Shown here: positions 43,799-52,696 of the stretch, piece after piece
Layout: every line of letters begins with the position of its first letter
Position numbering within the stretch: the stretch's first letter is position 1
Source of the DNA: Lacrimispora amygdalina
Lineage (GTDB): Bacteria; Bacillota; Clostridia; Lachnospirales; Lachnospiraceae
Direction: 5' to 3'
DNA: 64,000 nucleotides
Assembly: GCF_900205965.1 (NCBI RefSeq)
Contig: NZ_OAOF01000007.1
Span: 62,001-126,000, forward strand
Notes under the pieces: model-generated
What the model was told of the DNA's origin: nothing
Database searches by the model: none
Seen by the model: the letters and a program-made list of their open reading frames with translations, nothing else
Program-made: the position numbers and the translations under genes

Positions 43799-44608
43799 AT
43801 GGAGATAAAACAATTCGGTCCTTCCGGTATGCTGCAGAACTTTGTGGATTATATATGGGTTGTAGAATCGGAGTTGCTTAAGGAGGAAGAGCGGGAAGAT
43901 ATTATTATGCCTCTGGGGCACATCAATCTTATATTTAATTATGGATCAGATTATAAGCTGATTGAGCGGGAAAGGGAAATATTGATTCCAGATACTGCAA
44001 TCATAGGCCAGATAAAAAGTGCCAGACATGTTCGATACGGGAGTAAGCTGGAACAAATCGGTATTTCCTTAAAACCAGCAGGATTAATATCATTCTTTCA
44101 TATCCCGGGAACTTCCATTGCGGACAGGATAATAGATGCGAAGGAAGTTGATTTGACACTTCATAAAGTATATCATCAAATAGAAAAATTAAATGGGATT
44201 GATAAAAAAGTAGATAAGATTTACGAATATCTTAAAGCTAAAATGATTATTGATAAGAATTCCCGTCGAATTAGTGAAATGACCGATTATATTGAATCCA
44301 ATTACGAGGATTTAAATATTAACGAGATGGCTGAGTTCTTCCGCCTCTCAATCAGTGCACTGGAGCGTTTTTTTAAAAAGAGTGTGGGATTGACACCGAA
44401 AACATATGGTAACATTATCAAATTCAGAAAAAATATTGAGAACGAAGATCGTAGAAAACATATGCAGAATTATTATTATGATCAATCTCACCTGATAAAG
44501 AATGCAAAGAAGTTTTCGGGCAAAACGGCCAATGAATTAGAACATGTAAATAGTGAATTAACATTGCAGCATATTTTAAATAGTAATGGAGTGAATGATT
44601 GCTGTTAA
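43799..44608 (+). CDS. AraC-type regulator (DUF6597-like N-terminus)
   Basis: A 269-residue protein with an N-terminal sensor domain (residues 1-140; QNFVDYIWVVES, IMPLGHINLIFNYG, ISLKPAGLISFFHIPG) and a C-terminal AraC helix-turn-helix (INEMAEFFRLSISALERFFKK, then GLTPKTYGNIIKFR). The second helix-turn-helix is present but weak (YYYDQSHLIKNAKKFSG). AGGAG precedes the ATG. It lies between a LacI gene and a frameshifted membrane gene. The target is unknown. Confidence 0.88.
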   Translation: MEIKQFGPSGMLQNFVDYIWVVESELLKEEEREDIIMPLGHINLIFNYGSDYKLIEREREILIPDTAIIGQIKSARHVRYGSKLEQIGISLKPAGLISFFHIPGTSIADRIIDAKEVDLTLHKVYHQIEKLNGIDKKVDKIYEYLKAKMIIDKNSRRISEMTDYIESNYEDLNINEMAEFFRLSISALERFFKKSVGLTPKTYGNIIKFRKNIENEDRRKHMQNYYYDQSHLIKNAKKFSGKTANELEHVNSELTLQHILNSNGVNDCC

Positions 44609-44694
44609 TAGTAGTAACGCCGATTTTTTACAATACAACCGGACCGCCTGATTGGTAAGATTATATTATCTAAAACAGAAAGGGATGGTTGATA

Positions 44695-45079
44695 TGCAAA
44701 GTATTAAGATATTAGCAAGCATACTGATGTTTATTAATGTGACATTACTGACTATATTAGTTCCGGGAGGACCAATTGAAAACAGAAACTTTCGGGGATT
44801 GAAGGGCGTTGTATTTTGGGGGTTTAACGTGTTTCTTATTACATTAGGAATTACTTCCTATATAACAAGTTATTTACTTTTAGTGGAGAATTCCTATGCG
44901 TTACCAATGGCTAAAATAATTTCTGTGCTTTATTTTATTGTATATATGATTGATTTAGGAGAATTTTCCCTAAATCCCCTGATAAGATGTCAAAGACATT
45001 AATGCTTCTTGAAATTGTAAATACATCGTTTGCTGTGCTGCTATTTATATTTGTTTCTGTAATTGGAGTGGGGGTGTGA
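44695..45079 (+). pseudogene. Small unknown membrane protein, one-base frameshift
   Basis: From ATG 44695 the frame gives a membrane protein (MQSIKILASILMFINVTLLT, then a helix around VVFWGFNVFLITLGITSYI and another after KIISVLYFIVYMIDLGE) and stops at 45002. One base shift near 44962 continues as IFPKSPDKMSKTLMLLEIVN and a further helix FAVLLFIFVSVIGVGV, ending at the TGA at 45077-45079 next to the downstream gene. The four-helix shape and tight junction suggest one gene of about 128 residues that has lost a single base. The family is not recognised. A sequencing error is possible. Confidence 0.6.
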
Positions 45080-45081
45080 CC

Positions 45082-45855
45082 ATGCTGCTTGAAAAACCAA
45101 TAATAATTTATTATTTTTCAGGGACAGGAAACACTCTTCTTCTTGCAAAAAAGATAAAAGAAGCATTTGAGAAGCAGAAATATTCTGTCACATTGAGAAA
45201 TATATCCACGTCTGAATCGGTAGAGCTGGAAAATGACTGTCATCTGGGTATTGTGGTTCCGGTAGCCATGGAGTCTACCTTTCCAATTGTATGGAATTTT
45301 GTAAAAAGATTACCGGAAGGGAAGAAAAGAAACGTTTTTCTGGCAGATACCATGGAAAGCTTTTCCGGTGGTATTGTAGGACCTATGAAAAAGGCCCTGA
45401 CAGCGAAAGGATATCAATGTATAGGTGCACGTGAGTTTAAAATGGCGACAAGCATGCAGATGACAGAAAAAAAGGCAGATACAGGAAAGAAGAAAAATGA
45501 AACAGCCTTACTTCAGGCAGAAGAATATGTACAGGCACTGATAGATGGAAGTGCTAAGTGGAAGCGGATACCAGTACTGTCCGATCTGATGAGACTTATT
45601 TCCAGAGGTCATTTTATTTGGGAAAAAACCAGTCAGTTTATCAGGATAGACGATACATTATGTATCAGATGCCGGGTTTGCGAAAAACACTGTCCTGTTC
45701 ATGCCATTGAGTTTACGGATAATCAGTGTATGAAAATCCACCATAACCAGTGCATCGACTGCATGAGGTGTGTCAATTACTGCCCCCGGAATGCATTTAC
45801 TTTAGGTGGGAAAAAGCTAATTCAAAAAAAGAATGTCAACGTAAATGAATTATAA
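45082..45855 (+). CDS. EFR1-type flavodoxin-ferredoxin fusion
   Basis: A 257-residue protein with an N-terminal flavodoxin domain (YYFSGTGNTLLLAKKI is the FMN-phosphate loop) and a C-terminal ferredoxin with two 4Fe-4S motifs, CIRCRVCEKHCPVHAI and CIDCMRCVNYCPRNAF. This fusion is the EFR1 family, presumed to shuttle electrons to unknown acceptors in anaerobes. The start is taken at ATG 45082. The GTG 6 bases earlier is an alternative. It follows the frameshifted membrane gene directly and precedes an HD hydrolase gene. Confidence 0.9.
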   Translation: MLLEKPIIIYYFSGTGNTLLLAKKIKEAFEKQKYSVTLRNISTSESVELENDCHLGIVVPVAMESTFPIVWNFVKRLPEGKKRNVFLADTMESFSGGIVGPMKKALTAKGYQCIGAREFKMATSMQMTEKKADTGKKKNETALLQAEEYVQALIDGSAKWKRIPVLSDLMRLISRGHFIWEKTSQFIRIDDTLCIRCRVCEKHCPVHAIEFTDNQCMKIHHNQCIDCMRCVNYCPRNAFTLGGKKLIQKKNVNVNEL

Positions 45856-45870
45856 AGAAAGGCAGAGCTT

Positions 45871-46482
45871 ATGTCAGAGAAAAATACTATGGAACTTCAG
45901 TTTCAGCAAATAGAATATCATCTGCTTCATGATAAATCTCCATCTGATTATCTTGAACAGATCAGCATGGAACCATGGTTTTCTGATTATCCCTTTTCCA
46001 TGCTGTTAAGAATGAAGGATACACCTCAGTCAAAACGTTACCACCCGGAAGGAAGTGTATGGAAGCATACGATGATGGTGGTGGATGAGGCGGCAAAACG
46101 GAAACAGGAAAGTAAGTCAGAAAAAACTCTGATGTGGGCAGCGCTGCTTCATGATATTGGTAAACCAGTGGTGACAAGAATAAAAAAAGAAAAAATCACA
46201 GCTTATAATCATGATTCTGAAGGAGAACAACTGGCAGAAGATTTTCTGTCCTGTTTTTCCAGTGATGCATTATGGATTCAGTCAGTTGTAAAACTGGTCC
46301 GTTATCATATGCACGTGATGTATATAACGGAAGGACTTCCTTTTGGCGATGCCGGCAGGATGAAACAGGAAACCGATGTCAGTGAAGTTGCACTGCTTGG
46401 GCTTTGTGACCGGATTGGCAGGGGTGGCAGCGATCCGGAATATGAACAAAAGGTAATCAGGAAATTTAAGAAGATGCTGTAA
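45871..46482 (+). CDS. HD-domain phosphohydrolase
   Basis: A 203-residue HD-superfamily hydrolase. Metal-binding motifs are WKHTMMVVDEA, LLHDIGKPVV, YNHDSEGEQLAE and VRYHMHVMY in the normal order, similar to the C-terminal HD domain of tRNA nucleotidyltransferases and stand-alone relatives. It probably hydrolyses a phosphate ester or nucleotide. The substrate is unknown. The 15-base gap from the EFR1 gene suggests co-transcription, ending at the hairpin near 46509. Confidence 0.88.
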   Translation: MSEKNTMELQFQQIEYHLLHDKSPSDYLEQISMEPWFSDYPFSMLLRMKDTPQSKRYHPEGSVWKHTMMVVDEAAKRKQESKSEKTLMWAALLHDIGKPVVTRIKKEKITAYNHDSEGEQLAEDFLSCFSSDALWIQSVVKLVRYHMHVMYITEGLPFGDAGRMKQETDVSEVALLGLCDRIGRGGSDPEYEQKVIRKFKKML

Positions 46483-46508
46483 TTATTCCCAGCTTCTAAA
46501 AGGTGTGT

Positions 46509-46546
46509 TGGCCCCTGGATGTTATAAACTCCGGGGGCATTTTCTG
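46509..46546 (+). terminator. Terminator after HD hydrolase gene
   Basis: GCCCCTGGA (46510-46518) pairs with TCCGGGGGC (46530-46538) with one G-T pair, followed by ATTTT. Confidence 0.7.
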
Positions 46547-46637
46547 ATACAATCATTTTTATATGTTAATGACATTGTGTGTCATATGACTTATAATATC
46601 AATAAAGTTATTAATCAAAAAAACTAGGGGAGTGGGT

Positions 46638-48419
46638 ATGATTGAAAATAAGAAAAGCTATCATTCTTTTGACACAGTGAGGCTGGCATTTAAAGCGTCC
46701 CCTGTCTGTATGGTATCAGTGATACTCTTATCTGTTATCCAAGCTATTATTCAGACGGCGGCTCTGGCTCTGGCTACAGCTGGTTTTGTGGATACTGCGT
46801 CTGATATATTAAGGGGAGCACGCCCGCGTGATGATATTTATCTGCCATTGATATTATTGTTAGTGACGCTTGGTGTGACCACCACGATTGGTGCGCTGGT
46901 CCAGCTGGCGGGTTCCCGTATCCGGTTAAACCTTAAACGCAGACTGATGCCGTCTGTGGTGAGAATTTATGCTGCATTGGATTACAGACATATTGAGAAT
47001 AACACCAGCTGGGAATTGATTTCACGTGTATCCCGGGATCCGGTTAATTCCGTTATGGCAGGTGTGGATGCGTATGTACAGTTTACGCAGATTATTATCT
47101 CCCTGTCTTCTGTTCTGATTTTAATAATAACGCAGGTCTGGTGGGCGGCATTTATCATCTTAATCTTCTCAGCACCCATGTTCTGGTTGTCGGTGCGTGC
47201 CGGAAAAAAGACCTATCAGGCAGGGCGCGAGGCTGAGAAATTCAACCGGCGCACAGATTATCTGGGAGAAGTGCTGACCGGGCGAGATAATGTGGACGAG
47301 CGTACCCTGTTCGGCTATAGCGATGCGATCAATGATAAGTGGTGCAGCCAGTATGAAGCAGGACGGAAATTACAGCTGAAAGTGACGGCCAGAATGTTCC
47401 TGACTATTAAGTGCTCCAGTCTGCTTATGGTTCTGATTTCCCTGCTGGTGGCATTGACACTGATCGGACCGGTGGTGTCCGGTCATATGACAGCGGGGTG
47501 GTTTATGGGTATCGTAAGTGCAGTATTTGGCATGATTCAGAAACTGGGTTATCAGATGACACAAGCCCTTGAAAACATATCCCGTGTGGGAGAATATATG
47601 AAGGATTTAACTGAATTTGCTGCAATGAGTCAGACAAAAGATGCATTGACTGAACCGGATGCCAATCCTCTGGCATTTGATTCACTGGAATTTCGCAATG
47701 TCAGCTTTCGATACCCGGGCAGTGAACGGCTGGTATTGGACGGACTTTCTTTTAAACTGGAGGCAGGGCGTCATTATGCCTTTGTTGGTAAAAATGGTGC
47801 AGGCAAAACCACCATTACCAAGCTGTTAACAGGATTGTTTACACAATATGAGGGTGAGATTCTGATAAATGGGAAGGAACTTCGGGAATATCCGGCCAGC
47901 ACGGTCAAGGCCCTGTTCTCTGTGGTATATCAGGATTTTGCCAGATACTATATACGGTTGAAAGATAATATAACTCTTGGCGATGTACATAGAAAAGGAA
48001 ATGAGCAGCAGGCGGCACATCTGGCCGGTTTAGATGAGACGGTTAGCTCGCTGAATCATGGGCTGGATACTCCGTTAGGTAAGATAATGGCTGGCGGACA
48101 GGATCTTTCCGGTGGTCAGTGGCAGCGTGTGGCCATCGCACGGTCATTGAACAGCAGAGCTCCTGTTAAAATGCTGGATGAACCCACTTCTGCTCTGGAC
48201 CCCATCAGTGAGAGCCTGCTTTACAGAGATTTTGAGAAGCTGATGCTAGGTAAGACTACAGTTTTTGTCAGTCACCGTCTTGGATCGACCAAGCTGGCTG
48301 ACGAGATACTGGTTATTGACAGCGGGAGGATTATAGAACGAGGAACTCATGAAGTGCTGATGGCAGCAAACGGAGCGTATGCCGGGATGTTTGAGGCTCA
48401 GAGGGGGTGGTATCTGTGA
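46638..48419 (+). CDS. ABC exporter half-transporter A
   Basis: A 593-residue protein with an N-terminal six-helix membrane domain (about 1-330) and a C-terminal ATPase. The ATPase has Walker A FVGKNGAGKTTITK, Q-loop VVYQDF, signature DLSGGQWQRVAIARS, Walker B PVKMLDEPTSALD (Lys-Met where two aliphatic residues are usual) and the switch His in VSHRLGS. The ATG at 46638 has GGGGAG immediately upstream. It overlaps the next ABC gene, which has the same architecture, so the two form a heterodimeric exporter. Export of a peptide or drug is likely; the cargo is unknown. Confidence 0.92.
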   Translation: MIENKKSYHSFDTVRLAFKASPVCMVSVILLSVIQAIIQTAALALATAGFVDTASDILRGARPRDDIYLPLILLLVTLGVTTTIGALVQLAGSRIRLNLKRRLMPSVVRIYAALDYRHIENNTSWELISRVSRDPVNSVMAGVDAYVQFTQIIISLSSVLILIITQVWWAAFIILIFSAPMFWLSVRAGKKTYQAGREAEKFNRRTDYLGEVLTGRDNVDERTLFGYSDAINDKWCSQYEAGRKLQLKVTARMFLTIKCSSLLMVLISLLVALTLIGPVVSGHMTAGWFMGIVSAVFGMIQKLGYQMTQALENISRVGEYMKDLTEFAAMSQTKDALTEPDANPLAFDSLEFRNVSFRYPGSERLVLDGLSFKLEAGRHYAFVGKNGAGKTTITKLLTGLFTQYEGEILINGKELREYPASTVKALFSVVYQDFARYYIRLKDNITLGDVHRKGNEQQAAHLAGLDETVSSLNHGLDTPLGKIMAGGQDLSGGQWQRVAIARSLNSRAPVKMLDEPTSALDPISESLLYRDFEKLMLGKTTVFVSHRLGSTKLADEILVIDSGRIIERGTHEVLMAANGAYAGMFEAQRGWYL

Positions 48420-50215
48420 ATGAAGAAAAGAAGAATTACACGTTCTTTAAAGTTATTGGCCGGATTATACCATTAGAGTTTCAGACAGCACCGTTCAATT
48501 GCATCCTTGAAAACCTGCTGGCTGTTATGCATGGGCTGTCATTTTCGCTGACAGTTATAGCAACGCAGCATCTTTTTGATACGATTTCCAAAGCAGCTGC
48601 TAATGAAGCGGGATTCCCGGAATGTCTGGTTTCTCTGTTACTATTGTCTGGTGTAACATTTGGACAGCAGATTTTAAATGGTGTTCATAACTTTCATGGA
48701 ACTGGTATTCTTTTTCCGAAATCAACCGGAAAACTGACTGTTTTGCTTCACCGGAAGCTTAAGAATATCGATCCCGCCCAATTTGAGAACACAGATTTTC
48801 TGGATGATTTAAACAAGGCCAGGGAGGGAATCCTGGCAATCCCTTTATTCTGTATGATTTTATTTCTTTGTATCTCTTTTTATGGAGTATATTTCCTGTC
48901 GATCGGGGCCTATCTGTTTACGTTAAAGCCACTGCTGTTAATTACTTTATTATTGGCTTTTATCCCTGCCATACTGGCGCAGACCATTCATGTCAGAGTG
49001 TTCACAAGACTGGAAGAACAGAGTGCGCCATTGCGCAGGGAGAATGAATATTACCAGAAGGCAATCTGTGACAGAGAGTATTTTAAAGAAACCCGTATAT
49101 TAGGAGCGTTTTCATTTTTTAATCAGCTGTTTACAGACACAATGGAATTACTTACCTGTAAGATATGGCAGGCAGAAAGGAAAACTGCATTGCTAAAGCT
49201 GATGCTGAACATTACAACATTTACAGGTATGGGCACGTCGGCCTATCTGCTCTTTACTGCAACCATGGACGGGGAAATTACCATCGGGATGTTTGCGGCT
49301 GTGTTTGCGGCGCTGGGACAGATTTTCGCTATTATGGATGAAATCGTGGGAAAGCACATCAGCAGTATGAATCGGGATATCGGAAAGGTTAACAACTTTC
49401 TTCATCTGCTTGACATGGAGGAACGCACAGGTTCTGGCGGGGTGCCGGATTTCACGAAAGGTGTTGTTGCTTATGCAGTCAGTTATACCTATCCGGGCAG
49501 AGAGAAACCGGCGGTTAAGAACTTGTCACTGAATATGGCAGAGGGGGAGACCATCGCCATAGTAGGAGAAAATGGAGCGGGGAAGAGTACACTTGTGCGT
49601 TTGCTGACTGGGATATACCGCCCTACGGAAGGCAGGGTAACAATCGGTGGCCTTGACACCTCAAAGATTGCTCCTGTTTCTTTATTTAAGGGCATATCTG
49701 GCGTATTCCAGAAATATCAGCGGTACAAAATGACGCTTGAAGAGAATGTGGCTATCAGTGACAGCCTGGCAAGAGCCGGTTCCGGTCAGGCGGAAGATGC
49801 CCTTCGTGAGGCCGGTTTTGAAAAGGGCAGTATCCGGATGGATGATATGCTTTCACCTGAATTTGGCGGAATTGATTTATCCGGAGGACAATGGCAGCGG
49901 ATTGCCATTGCCAGAGGGTTATACCGTGTGAATGGTTTTATTGTTCTGGATGAACCCACATCTGCCATTGATCCGATTGAGGAGACCAGGATTTATAAAC
50001 AATTTCAACGGCTGGCAGAAGGGAAATGCGCAGTTGTGGTGACCCACCGTCTCGGCTCTGCAAAGCTTGCAGACCGAATTGTAGTGCTGGATCATGGAAA
50101 AATCGTTGACATGGGGACACATGCAGAGCTGCTTTCCCGTTCGGGCAAATACGCTGATATGTGGGCAGCACAGGCTCAGTGGTACGAAAGGCAAGAAGAA
50201 AGGCTTGTAAGATAA
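48416..50215 (+). CDS. ABC exporter half-transporter B
   Basis: The second half-transporter, 599 residues: a membrane domain (about 1-340), then an ATPase with Walker A VGENGAGKSTLVRLL, Q-loop VFQKYQ, signature DLSGGQWQRIAIARG, Walker B FIVLDEPTSAID and switch His VTHRLGS. The GTG at 48416 overlaps the stop of the partner gene (GTGA) and has GAGGGGG 8 bases upstream, so I use it over the in-frame GTG at 48407. Both ATPase sites look catalytically complete. A small secreted-protein gene with a stop codon follows 77 bases later. Confidence 0.92.
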   Translation: MNEEKKNYTFFKVIGRIIPLEFQTAPFNCILENLLAVMHGLSFSLTVIATQHLFDTISKAAANEAGFPECLVSLLLLSGVTFGQQILNGVHNFHGTGILFPKSTGKLTVLLHRKLKNIDPAQFENTDFLDDLNKAREGILAIPLFCMILFLCISFYGVYFLSIGAYLFTLKPLLLITLLLAFIPAILAQTIHVRVFTRLEEQSAPLRRENEYYQKAICDREYFKETRILGAFSFFNQLFTDTMELLTCKIWQAERKTALLKLMLNITTFTGMGTSAYLLFTATMDGEITIGMFAAVFAALGQIFAIMDEIVGKHISSMNRDIGKVNNFLHLLDMEERTGSGGVPDFTKGVVAYAVSYTYPGREKPAVKNLSLNMAEGETIAIVGENGAGKSTLVRLLTGIYRPTEGRVTIGGLDTSKIAPVSLFKGISGVFQKYQRYKMTLEENVAISDSLARAGSGQAEDALREAGFEKGSIRMDDMLSPEFGGIDLSGGQWQRIAIARGLYRVNGFIVLDEPTSAIDPIEETRIYKQFQRLAEGKCAVVVTHRLGSAKLADRIVVLDHGKIVDMGTHAELLSRSGKYADMWAAQAQWYERQEERLVR

Positions 50216-50291
50216 GATATGAACTTGACGAAGGTTAACTGCAGGTGTAGGATATAAATATACTGCATTTGCAGATAAAAAGGGGGATTTT

Positions 50292-50645
50292 ATGATTACA
50301 TTACAACTTGGAAGAAGGAAAAAATTTCTGTGAATAATCGCACTTTGCCTGATTGTGATAGGCACCTTAATTCGTACAAATATGGTATCCTTTGCTGATG
50401 CTGGTCCCGGTGTATCACAGAAGCCTTTGTCAGAATCAGAGGCAGATTTAATATGCCCTCAGACAGGGACTCCGGCTTTTATAATCAGCAACAATGGCAG
50501 CGGGGTGGTTGTTCAGTCCGGGAGCTTTCAGGCAGAAGACGGTCAGAAACTAACCTTTGGCAATTCTGATATAACAAAAACAATTGAATTATCAGAAGGT
50601 ACCTGGGCTTATAATGCCACCGGATTTTTTAAAAGGGAAATATAA
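50292..50645 (+). pseudogene. Small secreted protein gene with in-frame TGA in the signal peptide
   Basis: From ATG 50292 (GGGGG upstream) the frame is MITLQLGRRKKFL, TGA (50331-50333), then IIALCLIVIGTLIRTNMVSF and an Ala-type cleavage region, then about 80 further residues (FIISNNGSGVVVQSGSFQAE, then a Gly/Thr-rich end at 50645). Read across the stop it is a normal lipoprotein-less secreted protein of about 117 residues: basic n-region, hydrophobic core, mature beta-rich part. A C-to-T change turning CGA (Arg) into TGA would explain it. The family is not recognised. Its location after an ABC exporter may be chance. Confidence 0.55.
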
Positions 50646-50648
50646 CGA

Positions 50649-50840
50649 TTATTGCTCCAGATCTACGATGTGATCATTGGGAGTTACGTTAATCATAACG
50701 ATCACATGTTCTTCACCCAGGTCACGTTGGAAAATGAATGGCTTTTGATATTCGATGGATATTTGTTTATAGGTTCCTGACTTTAAAGCAGGAATCTTTT
50801 TTCGTATCTCCATGAACCACTTCACCCATAAGCACCCCTG
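50649..50840 (-). pseudogene. 3' remnant of a GH13 alpha-glucosidase/amylase-like gene
   Basis: On the minus strand, WVKWFMEIRKKIPALKSGTY then PFIFQRDLGEEHVIVMINVT, ending in DLEQ and a stop at 50649. This matches the last helix and C-terminal beta domain of GH13 enzymes (pattern LIxLRxxxPALxxGxY, then FxRxxxxExxxVxINxT). Nothing of the catalytic barrel remains upstream. The remnant faces the secreted-protein remnant with 3 bases between their stops. From 50841 to 50978 I see only the PhzF leader. Confidence 0.65.
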
Positions 50841-50978
50841 AACAAAAAATTAATGATATCCCTGATTCATTATTATAGTAAGCTGACAATAGAACCGGAA
50901 ACAATAGAATATGTTTCCCTTTTAGGAAATGGGTGTGAATAGCATATTGGATAGCAGAGTATATAAGGAGAAATGACC

Positions 50979-51848
50979 ATGCATGTTAAAGTATATAAAT
51001 TAAATTCATTTGCTAAAACGAAAGAAGGCGGCAATGCTGCAGGGGTTGTGATAAATGCAGATTCATTATCGGAAAAGGATATGATAAAAATTGCTGCAAT
51101 TCTGGGATTTAGTGAAACTGCTTTTATATTGCCATCAGAAGCGGCGGATTTTAGAGTGAGATTCTTTACACCAAAGGAAGAGGTTGATTTATGTGGTCAT
51201 GCAACAATTGCTGTATTTCATACAATGGCACATCTGGGATTATTAAAGCCAGGTAAGTATAAGCAGGAGACAAAAGCCGGAATTCTGGGCATTGAAATAA
51301 AAGAAGATCATTCCGTTATGATGAACCAAACGGTTCCCGTATATTCAGTAATAATAGAGAAAGAGGAACTTGCGGATTCATTAAATATCGATTCCTCGCA
51401 AATGCTGGAAGATTTACCGGCCCAGATCGTATCTACAGGACTTCGGGATATTATGATACCTGTAAAAAGTATTGAGATTTTAAATGCAATGAAACCGGAT
51501 ATGGAAAAGATAAAAATGATCAGCCAAAAATATAATGCAGTTGGTTACCATGTTTTTACCCTCCAATCCCTGTACGGAGCCAATGCCAGTTGCAGAAATT
51601 TTGCTCCATTATATGAAATCCCGGAAGAATCGGCAACAGGAACCTCAAACGGAGCACTGGGGTGCTATCTTTACCACTATGGCAAAATTAACAGCGGGCA
51701 GGAATCCAACATTGTATTTGAACAGGGATATTCCATGAAAAAGCCATCTGAAATTCTGGTTTCCTTATCAGTAAATGAAAACGAAATCCAGGAAGTCAGG
51801 GTTGGAGGGAATGCAAAGAATATGGTTTTAACTGAAATTGAAGTTTAA
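50979..51848 (+). CDS. PhzF-family isomerase
   Basis: A 289-residue protein of the PhzF (diaminopimelate-epimerase-like) fold: KLNSFAKTKEGGNAAGVVIN at the N-terminus, FSETAFILP with the catalytic Glu, RFFTPKEEVDLCGHATIAVF, and the C-terminal ESATGTSNGALGCYLYHYG. It probably catalyses a proton shift on an unknown small acid. Phenazine synthesis is not implied. AAGGAG sits 8 bases before the ATG at 50979 and only 2 before the ATG at 50973, so the former is chosen. Single gene. Confidence 0.9.
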   Translation: MHVKVYKLNSFAKTKEGGNAAGVVINADSLSEKDMIKIAAILGFSETAFILPSEAADFRVRFFTPKEEVDLCGHATIAVFHTMAHLGLLKPGKYKQETKAGILGIEIKEDHSVMMNQTVPVYSVIIEKEELADSLNIDSSQMLEDLPAQIVSTGLRDIMIPVKSIEILNAMKPDMEKIKMISQKYNAVGYHVFTLQSLYGANASCRNFAPLYEIPEESATGTSNGALGCYLYHYGKINSGQESNIVFEQGYSMKKPSEILVSLSVNENEIQEVRVGGNAKNMVLTEIEV

Positions 51849-51927
51849 ATATAGACCTTTCTAAATTAAATTGCCAGTCAATGGAAGCCCTTTTTGTATC
51901 GTTAAAAACTGATTTAGTAGCCGAAGT

Positions 51928-52503
51928 TTATTTATATATTAGATAGAAGTATTTTTTTGATGCTTCCACCAGATCATATTGTCCTCCTGTTGAACTCCAG
52001 TTTACAGCAAGACCCAAAAATGCAGATGCAAAACAATAGGATAATTCTTCAGCCGAGGAGTGAGAGTCAATTTCCCCTGCTTCTTGTGCTTTAAGTGTAT
52101 ATTCAATAACTATTTGCCGCAATCTTGTGAGATTTGGGTCAAAGTTATTTAATTTGAAGCTGAACATATCATTTTGCTGTTCCATATCAATTTTAATCAA
52201 ATTCTTTAATATATCAGTATTCAGATTTGCAATACCTCTTAAAAAAATTTCCTTCACTTTCCAGCATTTATCAAGCCAAGTTGTTTCTTTATCGATCTCC
52301 TTCAGTGCAGATTCTATATTCTCATCAACTAAAGAAAAGTAATCTAAAAGCAGAGTATTCTTTGAATGATAATGATAATAGAATGTTCTTTTTGTAATAT
52401 TACAGGATTCACAAATTTCATTAATAGTTACATTATCAAACCCATTTTTCTTAAAAAGTTCAATAGCATTCACTAATATTGTATGTTTTATATTTTCTAT
52501 CAA
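51928..52503 (-). CDS. TetR-family regulator
   Basis: A 191-residue TetR protein. The helix-turn-helix is NVTINEICESCNITKRTFYY (residues about 24-43), followed by HYHSKNTLLLDYF and a ligand-binding helical domain. It is divergent from the flavin oxidoreductase pseudogene, and the 190-base gap holds three GGTATAC boxes over a consensus promoter. It is therefore very likely the repressor of that gene. The effector is unknown. Confidence 0.9.
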   Translation of the reverse strand: MIENIKHTILVNAIELFKKNGFDNVTINEICESCNITKRTFYYHYHSKNTLLLDYFSLVDENIESALKEIDKETTWLDKCWKVKEIFLRGIANLNTDILKNLIKIDMEQQNDMFSFKLNNFDPNLTRLRQIVIEYTLKAQEAGEIDSHSSAEELSYCFASAFLGLAVNWSSTGGQYDLVEASKKYFYLIYK

Positions 52504-52611
52504 ATTTATCCCTCCGGTTTAAATAAGCCATTGTGGCAGTTTTTGATTTATGTTGTCAATGAAGAATTATATCATACTTTTTAAAATAATAAAATAATCT
52601 TTGTCAAAATA

Positions 52612-52651
52612 TTGACAAATGGTATACTGCGGTATACAATTGAGGTATACC
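52612..52651 (+). promoter_or_regulatory. Consensus promoter overlapped by three GGTATAC operator boxes
   Basis: TTGACA (52612-52617), a 17-base spacer and TACAAT (52635-52640) form a near-perfect sigma-A promoter. GGTATAC occurs at 52621-52627 and 52631-52637, inside the spacer and -10 box, and again at 52644-52651 as the palindrome GGTATACC. A repressor bound here would cover the promoter. The divergent TetR protein is the obvious candidate. Confidence 0.8.
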
Positions 52652-52696
52652 ACGGTAACAAAAATAAATATTACTTATTAGAGAGAGGTGTTTTTT

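Noticed and set aside
50331..50333. TGA as a selenocysteine codon
   Set aside because: It lies in the n-region of a signal peptide where Arg or Lys is expected, and no SECIS-like hairpin is apparent just after it.
50973..51848. Phenazine biosynthesis locus
   Set aside because: Only a PhzF-fold gene is present. No other phz genes are nearby, and the family is widespread outside phenazine producers.
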